Position numbers and translations under genes: made by a program. Shown here one piece after another: positions 34,160 through 42,382 of a stretch of DNA of 64,000 nt. Positions within the stretch are counted from its first letter, which is position 1, and each line of letters begins with the position of its first letter. The stretch spans positions 62,001 through 126,000 of the forward strand of contig JAUXRX010000041.1 of the NCBI GenBank assembly GCA_030681645.1. Reading direction: 5' to 3'. Source of the stretch: Archangium sp. (GTDB taxonomy: Bacteria; Myxococcota; Myxococcia; Myxococcales; Myxococcaceae). The notes under the pieces were generated by a model. The model was given only the letters and a program-made list of their open reading frames with translations. It was not told the DNA's origin and ran no database searches.

Positions 34160-36511
34160 TCACCCCTGCTGCAGCGCCTGGTGGGCCGGCGACCGCAGCG
34201 CCGAGCGGGCGGGTGCCCAGCTCGCCAGCAGGCTGAAGACGAAGGTCACGCTCACCGTCACCACGAAGCCGGCGCCGCTGAACGCGGGCTCGAGCCGCCC
34301 TCCGTCCCCGAGCATGAGGTCTCCGAAGAAGCCCGCCGCGGTCCGGGTCAGCGGCAGCGCGAGCAACAACCCCAGCCCGATGCCGAGCGTGCTCATCACC
34401 AGGCCCTCGCGGCGCAGCAGCCTCGAGATGACCTCCGGCGTGGCGCCGATGGCGCGCATCACGCCCAGCTCGCGGGTGCGCTGCAGCACGTCGACACCCG
34501 CGGCCGCGGCATTGCCGATCGCGCTCACCACGAGCACGAGCAACGAGAGCACCAGCAGCGTCACCAGGATGATGTCCAGGTGCTCGGAGATGATGCGCAC
34601 CCGCTCGGCGTGCGACATCACGTACAGCACCGGGAGCCCTGACGACGCCACCGCCTGCTCCAGGTCGCGCTCGAGCTTCAGCACCTCGTCGTAGCCGTCA
34701 CGCTGGGCGACGAAGAGCAGCGTGGTGACGCGATGTTCGGGGTTGAAGCGCGCGTCGAAGTCGCCCTGGTCGACGTAGAGCTTCGCCTTCTCGAACTGCT
34801 GCGCCAGGCCCACCACCACCGCCGGCGCCGACTGCGCACCGACGAACAGGTCGACGCGGTCGCCCAGCGCGGGTTTGCCGTACGCGAGCCACGCCTGCTG
34901 GTTGAGCACCACCTCGAGCCCGGGCGACGGCTCGAGCCAGCGCCCGGCGGTGAGCTCGAGCTTCAGCAGCGCCGACTCACGCGGCAGCGCGACCACGCCC
35001 ACCCCTTCACGCGTCGAGAGCACCCGCGACTGCACCTCGCCCTGCCCTCCGGCCCAGGCCTCGACCCGCTCGACGTTGGCCACGGCCGCGAAGGGCGCGA
35101 ACGCCCGCTCGCGTTCCACCGGGCCCGAGAGGACCACGGTCACGTCGTAGCGGTTCTCGCTGCTCACGTTCGAGAGCAGCTGCCACAGCGACGCCCGCAC
35201 GTTGAAGCCGGTCTCGAAGATGGCCACGCCCACGCCCATCGAGAGCACGGTCACCACCAGCCGGGTGCGATCGCGCAGCACGTTGCGCAGCGCCAGCCGC
35301 CACTGGGGCGACAGCCAGCCGCGCGCCGCCACCTGGGCGCGGCTCGCGGGCGCCACGCCCACGTCCCGCAGCGCGGCCTTCACCGTGAGGCGGCTGCCGC
35401 GCACCAGGGTGGGCAAGGAGAAGAGCAGCGGCAGCACCAGGCTCGCGCCCGCCAACACCACCAGCACCTCGTGCGGCACGCCCGGCGTGAGGACGTCGAA
35501 GTTGAGGGTCTTCGCCACGAACGCCGAGAAGAGCCGCCCCGAGAGGGCGGCGAGCGGCACCCCCAGCAGCCCCGCGGCCACCCCCATCGCCATCGACGTC
35601 ATCACCGAGACGCGGAGCACCTGGCCGCGCGTCGCGCCCACCGCCTTGAGCACGCCCACCTGCCGCACCTGCCCCGCAAGGACCGCGCGCATCAACTGCG
35701 AGACGAGCACCGCCGCCATCGCGAAGGCGAGCGCCCCCACGGCGCTGACCAGGAACAGCAGGGTGTCGAGCTGCCACTGGTGCGGGTGCTGCTCGAAGCG
35801 CGGCACCTCGGTGGAGGTGACCTGCACGCCCGCGCCCGCCAGCCGCTCCACCAGGCGCGCCGTCACCCGCTGCACGTCGCCGGCCGAGCGCACGTCGCGA
35901 AGGCGCACGGCGAGGCGGTGCCCGGTGGGCGCCCCGGTGAGCGCCGCCCAGGTCGGCCTGTCTGCGTACGCGTAGATGAACGCGTCCTGCGTGGCGGGGG
36001 CCTGGCTGGCGTCGAAGGTGACGCCGCTGATGGGCAGGGTGCCCAGCCGGCCGCCCACGCTGATGCGCGGCGCGGCGCCCACTCCGAACGTCGCCACGCG
36101 CAGCCCATCGCGCTCGACCAGCACGGTGCCCGGCGGAGGGGTCGCCGCGCCCTGCTGCGGCGTGAGCCGGCCCAGGGGCGCGTCGGTGAAGGCGTCCACG
36201 CCGTAGAGATAGAGGGGCAACCACTTGTCGGGCGCGACCTCGACGCGGTGGACCGCGAAGTCGCGCAGCGTTGCCGACTCCACTTCCGGAAACGCGGCCG
36301 CATCGAACGCACTGAAGTCGTCGGACCGCAGGATGACGTGGGGCGGCCGCGTGCGCTGGAAGTTGGCGGCGAGGTCGGGCGTGAGGATGCGTGACGACAC
36401 CAGGGGCGTGCCCATGCCCCACACCCCCAGCACCAGCGCCGCCACCACCAGGCCGGTGCGTCCCGGGTGCAGGCGCAGCTCACGCAGCGCCAGCGTGGCC
36501 TGCAGCCTCAT
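34160..36511 (-). CDS. FtsX-type ABC transporter permease (two FtsX domains)
   Basis: A 783-residue permease of the FtsX/MacB/LolC superfamily with a duplicated FtsX layout. One TM helix lies near residues 18-42, then an extracytoplasmic domain, three helices between ~248 and ~375, a fifth near 420-437, a second extracytoplasmic domain and three C-terminal helices (~650-770). Such transporters move lipoproteins, peptides or lipids without entering the membrane in the classical way. ATGA overlap with the upstream ATP-binding subunit gene. Substrate unknown. Confidence 0.87.
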   Translation of the reverse strand: MRLQATLALRELRLHPGRTGLVVAALVLGVWGMGTPLVSSRILTPDLAANFQRTRPPHVILRSDDFSAFDAAAFPEVESATLRDFAVHRVEVAPDKWLPLYLYGVDAFTDAPLGRLTPQQGAATPPPGTVLVERDGLRVATFGVGAAPRISVGGRLGTLPISGVTFDASQAPATQDAFIYAYADRPTWAALTGAPTGHRLAVRLRDVRSAGDVQRVTARLVERLAGAGVQVTSTEVPRFEQHPHQWQLDTLLFLVSAVGALAFAMAAVLVSQLMRAVLAGQVRQVGVLKAVGATRGQVLRVSVMTSMAMGVAAGLLGVPLAALSGRLFSAFVAKTLNFDVLTPGVPHEVLVVLAGASLVLPLLFSLPTLVRGSRLTVKAALRDVGVAPASRAQVAARGWLSPQWRLALRNVLRDRTRLVVTVLSMGVGVAIFETGFNVRASLWQLLSNVSSENRYDVTVVLSGPVERERAFAPFAAVANVERVEAWAGGQGEVQSRVLSTREGVGVVALPRESALLKLELTAGRWLEPSPGLEVVLNQQAWLAYGKPALGDRVDLFVGAQSAPAVVVGLAQQFEKAKLYVDQGDFDARFNPEHRVTTLLFVAQRDGYDEVLKLERDLEQAVASSGLPVLYVMSHAERVRIISEHLDIILVTLLVLSLLVLVVSAIGNAAAAGVDVLQRTRELGVMRAIGATPEVISRLLRREGLVMSTLGIGLGLLLALPLTRTAAGFFGDLMLGDGGRLEPAFSGAGFVVTVSVTFVFSLLASWAPARSALRSPAHQALQQG

Positions 36512-37206
36512 GACGCGCGCTCCGCCAGGCGGCCGTCGGTGAGCTGCACCACCCGCGAGCAGGTCGCGGCCACCGCGGGGTCGTGCGTCACCACCACCAC
36601 GGTCTTCCCCCGCCTCGCGAGGTCCCGCAGCAGCGCGGCGACGCTCGCCGCGGTCTCGGTGTCGAGGTTGCCGGTGGGTTCGTCGGCGACCAGCAGCCCG
36701 GGGTCGTTGGCCAGCGCGCGGGCGATGGCGGCGCGCTGCTGCTCCCCGCCGGACAGCGAGCCGGGGAGCCGGTCCGCGTGCGCCGCGATGCCCACCTCTT
36801 CCAGCAGCCGCTGGGCCCGGGCGTCGCGGGCCGAGGGCGGAACCGCGCCCACCAGCTCCATCGCCAGCAGCACGTTCTCGCGCACGCTCAGGGTGGGGAT
36901 GAGCTGGAAGAACTGGAACACGATGCCGATGTGGCGGCCGCGGAAGACCGCGAGCGCGCCTTCGTCGAGCGTGCCCAGGTCGACCCCATCGACCTCCACC
37001 GAGCCCGAGGTGGGGCGATCGATGCCGGTGAGCATGTTGAGCAACGTCGACTTGCCGCTGCCCGAACGGCCGATCACCGCCACGTGCTCCCCGGGGCCCA
37101 GGGTGAGGTCGACCGCCCGGAGGGCGCTCGAGTTCGGGTAGGCCTTGCTCACCGCGCGCAAGGTGGCGGCGGGCCGCTGCTGGTCTGACTGAGTGTTAGT
37201 GGTCAT
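36508..37206 (-). CDS. ABC transporter ATP-binding protein (LolD/MacB type)
   Basis: A 232-residue ATPase with Walker A GRSGSGKST (48-56), signature LSGGEQQR, Walker B LLVADEPTGNLD and the switch histidine in VVTHD. It pairs with the adjacent FtsX permease, with which it overlaps by 4 nt. The start codon lies inside a 23-bp palindrome shared with the divergent TetR gene, only 11 bp from the TetR start, so repression by that regulator is very likely. The transcript probably has no leader. Confidence 0.92.
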   Translation of the reverse strand: MTTNTQSDQQRPAATLRAVSKAYPNSSALRAVDLTLGPGEHVAVIGRSGSGKSTLLNMLTGIDRPTSGSVEVDGVDLGTLDEGALAVFRGRHIGIVFQFFQLIPTLSVRENVLLAMELVGAVPPSARDARAQRLLEEVGIAAHADRLPGSLSGGEQQRAAIARALANDPGLLVADEPTGNLDTETAASVAALLRDLARRGKTVVVVTHDPAVAATCSRVVQLTDGRLAERAS

Positions 37207-37223
37207 AGTGTCTCACTATGGCC
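37201..37223. promoter_or_regulatory. Palindromic operator covering two divergent start codons
   Basis: GGTCATAGTG (37201-37210) and CACTATGGCC (37214-37223) form a near-perfect inverted repeat (9 of 10 positions) with a 3-bp spacer. CAT at 37204-37206 is the start codon of the ABC gene on the minus strand and ATG at 37218-37220 is that of the TetR gene. Each arm read in the other direction contains CATAGT, a -10-like hexamer whose expected start of transcription falls at the opposite gene's start codon. It is the obvious TetR binding site. Confidence 0.7.
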
Positions 37224-37835
37224 ACGCGTCCACGAACCCGCCTCGACACGCCGAAGCCGCCGTCCAGAACCGGACAGGCGGGCCCGCGAGTCCAGAAACA
37301 GCCAGACGACCGGCGGGTGCGCAGGACGCAGCGGCAGCTCCGCGAGGCGCTGGTCAGCCTGATCCTCGAGCGCGGGTGGGACGCGGTCACCGTGCGCGAC
37401 GTGACGGAGCGCGCCGACGTGGGGCGCTCGACCTTCTACGTGCACTACGCCGACAAGGAAGCGCTGCTGGTGAGCGGCTTCGACGAGCTGCACGCCGAGA
37501 TGGCCGCGCTGGGCCGCGACGCGAAGGTGCCGTTCGCCTTCGCCGAGCCGTTGCTGAGCCACGCCGTGGAGAACGAGCGGGTGTTCAAGGCCGTGGTGGG
37601 GCGCCAGAGTGGTCAGCAGGTGCAGTGGCGGTTTCGCGAGGTGGTGGTGACGGCGCTCACGCACGAGCTCAGCGTGTTGAAGGTGCCCGCGGCGGTGCGG
37701 GCGACGACCGCGCACTTCCTGGCCGGCGGGTTCCTCGAGCTGCTCGCGGAGCTGCTCGAGTCGCCCAGTCCAGCGCGAGCCCAGTCCATCGCCGCGACCT
37801 TCAGGCGGCTGGCGCTGGGCGTGCTGCGCACCTGA
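37218..37835 (+). CDS. TetR/AcrR family transcriptional regulator
   Basis: A 205-residue repressor with the classic N-terminal helix-turn-helix (residues ~38-85: LREALVSLILERG, VTVRDVTERADVGRSTFYVHY) and a TetR_C-like ligand-binding helical domain. A ~30-residue basic, proline-rich N-terminal extension precedes it. It is divergent from the ABC exporter genes with 11 bp between start codons and one palindrome covering both, so it should repress the exporter and itself. The ligand is probably the exporter substrate. Confidence 0.9.
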   Translation: MATRPRTRLDTPKPPSRTGQAGPRVQKQPDDRRVRRTQRQLREALVSLILERGWDAVTVRDVTERADVGRSTFYVHYADKEALLVSGFDELHAEMAALGRDAKVPFAFAEPLLSHAVENERVFKAVVGRQSGQQVQWRFREVVVTALTHELSVLKVPAAVRATTAHFLAGGFLELLAELLESPSPARAQSIAATFRRLALGVLRT

Positions 37836-37883
37836 TGTCGAATGAACGCCCCACCGCGGCGAGGTGTGAGAGGGTTCATCACC

Positions 37884-38699
37884 ATGAAATTCGGGTGGCT
37901 GGCTCTGGGGTGCGCCGTCGCGACGACAGCCTGGAGCGCGGGTGAAAAGCCGAAGCTGCTGGTGCTCGAGCTGCAGGCCGCCGGCGGCATCGAACCGGCG
38001 CTGGCGCACAGCTTGAGCGAGGCGCTGGGCGCCACCGCGAGTCAATCGGGGCTGTTCTCGGTCGCGACCTCGAGCGACGCGATGACGCTGCTGGGCGTGG
38101 AGCGGCAGAAGCAGCTGCTGGGCTGCTCCGAAGACGGCAGCTCGTGCCTGGCGGAGCTCGCCGGTGCGATGGGCAGCCGCTTCGTGCTCAGCGGCACGCT
38201 GGCGAAGCTGGGTGACGAGGCGTTTCAGCTCACGCTGCAGACGCAAGACGTGGCCCTCGCCCGCGCCGTCGGGCGCTCGGCGCGCATCACGAAAGATCTC
38301 GTCTCGCTGCGGGCCGAGCTGCCGTGGGCCCTCGCAGAAGCCACCGCCACCCCTGCGCCCCCGTCCCCCTCGCGCGCGCTGCCGATTGCGCTGGTGACCA
38401 GCGGGAGCGCGGTGGCGCTCGCGGGCGGCGTGTTGCTGCTCCAGTCGTTGTTGCGCGAGAACGAGCTGGCCGCCGAGCTGCGGCTCTCGCGCGAGCAGCC
38501 CGAGGTGCAGCTGCGCACCGCCAGCTACTACCAGGGGCAGCTCGACTCGGTGGTGGCGCTGCGCGTGGGTGGTTTCGTCGCCGCGGGCGTGGGCGTCGCG
38601 GCGCTCGTGGCGGGCCTGGTGGTGTGGCCGCGGGGAGAATCGGGGCGCGTCGCGCTCGTGCCCACCCTCAACGGGGCCTTCGTGGTGGGGGTGTGGTGA
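37884..38699 (+). CDS. Secreted/membrane protein with two C-terminal TM helices
   Basis: A 271-residue protein with a signal peptide (MKFGWLALGCAVATTAWSAG), a ~140-residue extracytoplasmic domain that resembles TolB-N/FlgO-like or PEGA-protein amino-terminal domains (KLLVLELQAAGGIEPALAHSLSEAL), and two transmembrane helices at ~172-192 and ~232-253. ATG at 37884 is chosen to give a clean signal peptide; an in-frame upstream start exists. It overlaps the next gene by one base (TGATG), so both are probably co-translated. Function not known. Confidence 0.65.
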   Translation: MKFGWLALGCAVATTAWSAGEKPKLLVLELQAAGGIEPALAHSLSEALGATASQSGLFSVATSSDAMTLLGVERQKQLLGCSEDGSSCLAELAGAMGSRFVLSGTLAKLGDEAFQLTLQTQDVALARAVGRSARITKDLVSLRAELPWALAEATATPAPPSPSRALPIALVTSGSAVALAGGVLLLQSLLRENELAAELRLSREQPEVQLRTASYYQGQLDSVVALRVGGFVAAGVGVAALVAGLVVWPRGESGRVALVPTLNGAFVVGVW

Positions 38700-40882
38700 T
38701 GCGAGCGTGCCTGGCCTTCCTGGCGCTGGCGGCCGGTTGCACCACCGTCGACCTGGACCAGGGCTACCGTTTTCTCTGCACCCGCGGCGGGCCTGCGACC
38801 GATTGTCGCGGCGCGTTTCACTGCGGCCTCGAGAACCGCTGCCTGCCCGACGAGCCCGGTCCGTGGGCGTGCGCCGAAGAGACCGACTGCTATGGCTGGC
38901 ACTGCGGCGTGGCGCGCACCTGTTACGACCTCGGCACGGCCGAAGCCGTGGCGTGCCGCGATGATGGTGACTGCTCGACCGCCCGTGGCTGGCGCTGCGA
39001 CCCCGATGGGCAGTGCGTGCAGACCTCGCCCGAGGCGCTGCGCCCCGCGAGCGCGATCGTCTCGATGCAGAAGGACCTCACCCCGCCCCTGTGGACGCGT
39101 ACCCCGCGACTGGTGAGCATCGGCGGCCGTGCGCACCCCAGTTGTGCGAACGGCAACCTGCTCACGGTCGACCTCGTCGACTCGACGGGGCTCACCCACC
39201 TCGAGATGTCCCAGTCTCTCCCGGGGACCTGCGACGCAGGCACGGCGCGCTACGAGCTGCCCCTCGCGAGCTCACCGCGCGCCGTCGTCAGCGCCCAGGA
39301 CCTGACCTACCTGCTGGACAACACGGGGGCGATCTCCAGCTACGCCTGGCCCAACCTCACCCCCACCCTGGACCGGGGCACCCAGGCGGCTCCGTTCGAC
39401 CTCCGCGAATTCAAGCAGCTCGACACCTCCACCATCGCGTTCGGAGACGATGGGCTGACGCGGCTGACTTCGAGCGCCGCCGCCGATGCGGTGCTCGACT
39501 CGCCGGTCCGCGACGTCATCGAGGTGCCGATCATCGACGGCGGCCGGGAGCTTCTCGTGGCGACTGATCGGGCGCTCTTGCAGGGAACGCCCGAGACCTC
39601 GTTTCGCGCCCCGGGAGACGGCTCACCCTGCTCGACCCTCATGGCCAGGAGGCTGGCCTACACCGAATACCCGGTGCGCCAGTTCTGGGTCCTTCAGTCG
39701 AGAGGCGATGGAGGGCAGAGCCTGCTGCGGTTCAGCCACATCGACGGGGGCGCCGACATGTACCCGTTCTGCCTGCCCGAGCTTCCGCCGGGCCAGGCGT
39801 GGCACTACGAATCGCAGCTGAGCCGGCCCATCGACGATTGCGACTTCGCGGGCTGGGCCGACGCCCTCGACGGCGGCTTGAGGCTCCTGTGCCAGGTCGA
39901 CGGCGGCGTCGCAGCGCGCGGCACGGCGAAGGTCTTCGAGGCGACCGCCATCACCCGCACCGGTCCGACCAGCTTCGCTGCGAGCTGGCCGCAGCTGAGG
40001 ACCTTCTCCGAGCTCGGGGTGGTTCCCCTCATCTCGAATCAGGCGCCAGGGGCAGTGGTGGTCTTGCGCAACGGAGTTCTGGGCTTCAACTTCGACCCGC
40101 CGCTCACGACGTACATCGCCAACGACGCGGCGCAGACCCTGCCCGGCTTCTTTGCGAGCGCCGTCGAAGTCACCGGGCGCCCCACCTGGGTTGCGGCCAA
40201 TGCCGGCTCCACCTCGGCCGTGTACGACATGGAGCGAATCCTCGCCTTCGACTACCGGCCTCAGTTGCTGCTGCCCACCGGCTCGAAGCCGACAGCCGCA
40301 GCCATCGATACCGGCGCCGACGGCGGAATCCGCTACCTCATCGCGACGGGTGACACGGTGCGCTTCTCGGAAGGCGGCCCCCTCAGCCTCGCGTTCGTTC
40401 CCGCGCCGCAGAGCAACATCACTTCCATCGCCCCGGTGCCCAACGCGCCCGGGGCGCGCTTCGCGGGCGGTTACGTCGTGGCGAGTGGCCGCATCTACCG
40501 CTACCGCGCGGAGAACCCCGTGGTGTGGCGCACCGACGAGCTCGTGGTGAACGCCGATGAGGTCGTCGAGGTGCTCGTCGATGGCACGCGTGGCCGCGTC
40601 GCGCTGCGCACCGGGGCGGTCTTCAGCCTGCCTTCGCGGGTGCAGCTCGCGCCTCCGACCAGCGCGCCGGCGAATGACTTCGTTCAGCGCTGCGAGCACA
40701 CCTTCGCGCTCACCGAGGAAGGCCTGGAGCACCTCGTCTCGGAGGGTTCGACGGTCGGCCGTTGGGAGCGGCTCATCACCCACGCGGGCGGTGGGCGGCT
40801 CTTCTCGGCGGATCAACGGCTGCTGGTGTTCTGGGCCAATGGGCTCATCAGCGAGCTGCCCGACATTCCCTGCACGCGCTGA
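38699..40882 (+). CDS. Large lipoprotein, unknown function
   Basis: A 727-residue lipoprotein: signal MRACLAFLALAAGC gives lipobox LAAGC. Residues ~25-105 contain about fourteen cysteines in EGF-like spacing (CRGAFHCGLENRC, CAEETDCYGWHCGVARTC); the remainder is beta-rich and looks like a repeat/propeller domain. Similar Cys-rich-plus-beta lipoproteins are frequent in myxobacteria. Coupled to the preceding membrane protein by a 1-nt overlap. No known family recognised. Confidence 0.6.
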   Translation: MRACLAFLALAAGCTTVDLDQGYRFLCTRGGPATDCRGAFHCGLENRCLPDEPGPWACAEETDCYGWHCGVARTCYDLGTAEAVACRDDGDCSTARGWRCDPDGQCVQTSPEALRPASAIVSMQKDLTPPLWTRTPRLVSIGGRAHPSCANGNLLTVDLVDSTGLTHLEMSQSLPGTCDAGTARYELPLASSPRAVVSAQDLTYLLDNTGAISSYAWPNLTPTLDRGTQAAPFDLREFKQLDTSTIAFGDDGLTRLTSSAAADAVLDSPVRDVIEVPIIDGGRELLVATDRALLQGTPETSFRAPGDGSPCSTLMARRLAYTEYPVRQFWVLQSRGDGGQSLLRFSHIDGGADMYPFCLPELPPGQAWHYESQLSRPIDDCDFAGWADALDGGLRLLCQVDGGVAARGTAKVFEATAITRTGPTSFAASWPQLRTFSELGVVPLISNQAPGAVVVLRNGVLGFNFDPPLTTYIANDAAQTLPGFFASAVEVTGRPTWVAANAGSTSAVYDMERILAFDYRPQLLLPTGSKPTAAAIDTGADGGIRYLIATGDTVRFSEGGPLSLAFVPAPQSNITSIAPVPNAPGARFAGGYVVASGRIYRYRAENPVVWRTDELVVNADEVVEVLVDGTRGRVALRTGAVFSLPSRVQLAPPTSAPANDFVQRCEHTFALTEEGLEHLVSEGSTVGRWERLITHAGGGRLFSADQRLLVFWANGLISELPDIPCTR

Positions 40883-40945
40883 CCATCGACGGGCGAGCCG
40901 CACCTCGGGGTCTCCCGAACGGCGAACTCGCGCCATACTCGCCCG

Positions 40946-42382
40946 ATGCATTTCCTCGACGACCGCCGCCCCGACACCGATCTCACCTACAGCGACGTCT
41001 TCCTCGCGCCGTCGCGCTCGAAGGTGGCCAGCCGCATGGAGGTCGACCTGACGCCGCGCGACGGCACCGGCCTCACCCTGCCCCTGGTGGTGGCGAACAT
41101 GACGGCGGTGGCCGGGCGGCGCATGGCCGAGACGGTGGCGCGCCGCGGCGGCATCGCGGTGATGCCCCAGGACATTCCCGTCGACATCCTCGAGTCGAAC
41201 GTGCGCTACGTGAAGTCGCGCCACGCCATCTACGAGACGCCCATCACCCTGCAGCCCACCCAGACCGTGCAGGAAGCGCTCAACCTCATTCACAAGCGCG
41301 CGCACGGCGTGGTGGTGGTGGTCGACGGCGAAGACAAGCCGGTGGGCATCTTCACCGAACACGACGGCGCGGGGGTCGATCGCTACACGCAGCTCTCGCG
41401 CGTGATGTCGACCGAGCTCCTCTCGTTCGAGGCCGGCACGCCGCTCGAGACGATGTTCGAGCGCATGAGCCAGGCGCGCGTGCACTGCGCGCCGGTGGTG
41501 CAGGGCCAGAAGCTGGTGGGGGTGATCACCCGCAAGGGCGCGCTGCGCACCACCCTGTACAAGCCGGCGGTCGACGCGGCCGGGCGCCTCAAGGTGGCCG
41601 GGGCCATCGGCATCACCGGCGACGTGAGGGGCCGGGCCGAGGCGATCCTCGCGACGGGCGTCGACCTGCTGGTGATCGACGTCGCGCACGGGCACCAGCA
41701 GCGCATGCTCGAGGCGGTGGAGTCGATCAGGAAGCTCGCCCCGAAGGTCCCGGTGATGGCGGGCAACGTGGTGACGCGCGAAGGCGTGCGCGATCTGGTG
41801 GCCGCGGGCGCAGACCTGGTGAAGGTGGGCGTCGGCCCGGGCGCGATGTGCACCACCCGCATGATGACGGGCGTGGGGCGGCCGCAGTTTTCGGCGGTGC
41901 TCGACTGCGCGGAGGAAGCGACGAAGCAGGGCAGACACGTCTGCGCCGACGGCGGGGTGCGCTACCCGCGCGACGTGGCGCTCGCGCTGGCGGCGGGCGC
42001 GTCGACGGTGATGATCGGCTCGTGGTTCGCCGGCACCTACGAGAGCGCGGGTGACGTGCTCCGCGACGCCGACGGGCGCCTCTACAAGGAGAACTTCGGC
42101 ATGGCCTCGCAGCGGGCCGTGAAGAACCGCACCCGGCAGGACTCGCTCTTCGAGCGCGCGCGCAAGGAGCTCTTCGAGGAAGGCATCAGCACCTCGCGCA
42201 TGTACCTCGACCCCGTGCGTCCCGGCGTGGAGGACATCATCGACCAGGTCGTCGCCGGCGTGCGGAGTGCGTGCACGTACGCGGGCGCGGCAGACCTCGA
42301 GAGCTTCCACCAACGCGCGGTGGTGGGGACGCAGAGCCAGGCCGGCTACGACGAAGGCCGGCCCGTGCGCACGAGCTGGTGA
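40946..42382 (+). CDS. guaB1: GuaB1 family IMP dehydrogenase-related protein (GMP reductase type)
   Basis: A 478-residue TIM-barrel enzyme of the IMPDH-related GuaB1 family, whose mycobacterial member is a CBS-containing GMP reductase (GMP to IMP with NADPH). It shows the family opening DLTYSDVFLAPSRS and VVANMTAVAGRRMAETVARRGG, a Bateman module of two CBS domains at ~95-200, the catalytic loop GVGPGAMCTTRMMTG with Cys302, and CADGGVRYPRDVALALAAGA. The CBS pair suggests allosteric control by adenine or guanine nucleotides. It stands alone; its TGA abuts the stop of the convergent gene. Confidence 0.9.
   Translation: MHFLDDRRPDTDLTYSDVFLAPSRSKVASRMEVDLTPRDGTGLTLPLVVANMTAVAGRRMAETVARRGGIAVMPQDIPVDILESNVRYVKSRHAIYETPITLQPTQTVQEALNLIHKRAHGVVVVVDGEDKPVGIFTEHDGAGVDRYTQLSRVMSTELLSFEAGTPLETMFERMSQARVHCAPVVQGQKLVGVITRKGALRTTLYKPAVDAAGRLKVAGAIGITGDVRGRAEAILATGVDLLVIDVAHGHQQRMLEAVESIRKLAPKVPVMAGNVVTREGVRDLVAAGADLVKVGVGPGAMCTTRMMTGVGRPQFSAVLDCAEEATKQGRHVCADGGVRYPRDVALALAAGASTVMIGSWFAGTYESAGDVLRDADGRLYKENFGMASQRAVKNRTRQDSLFERARKELFEEGISTSRMYLDPVRPGVEDIIDQVVAGVRSACTYAGAADLESFHQRAVVGTQSQAGYDEGRPVRTSW

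Noticed and set aside
39623-42313. 896-codon open frame opposite guaB1
   Set aside because: Overlaps the whole conserved GuaB1 enzyme; antisense composition artefact.
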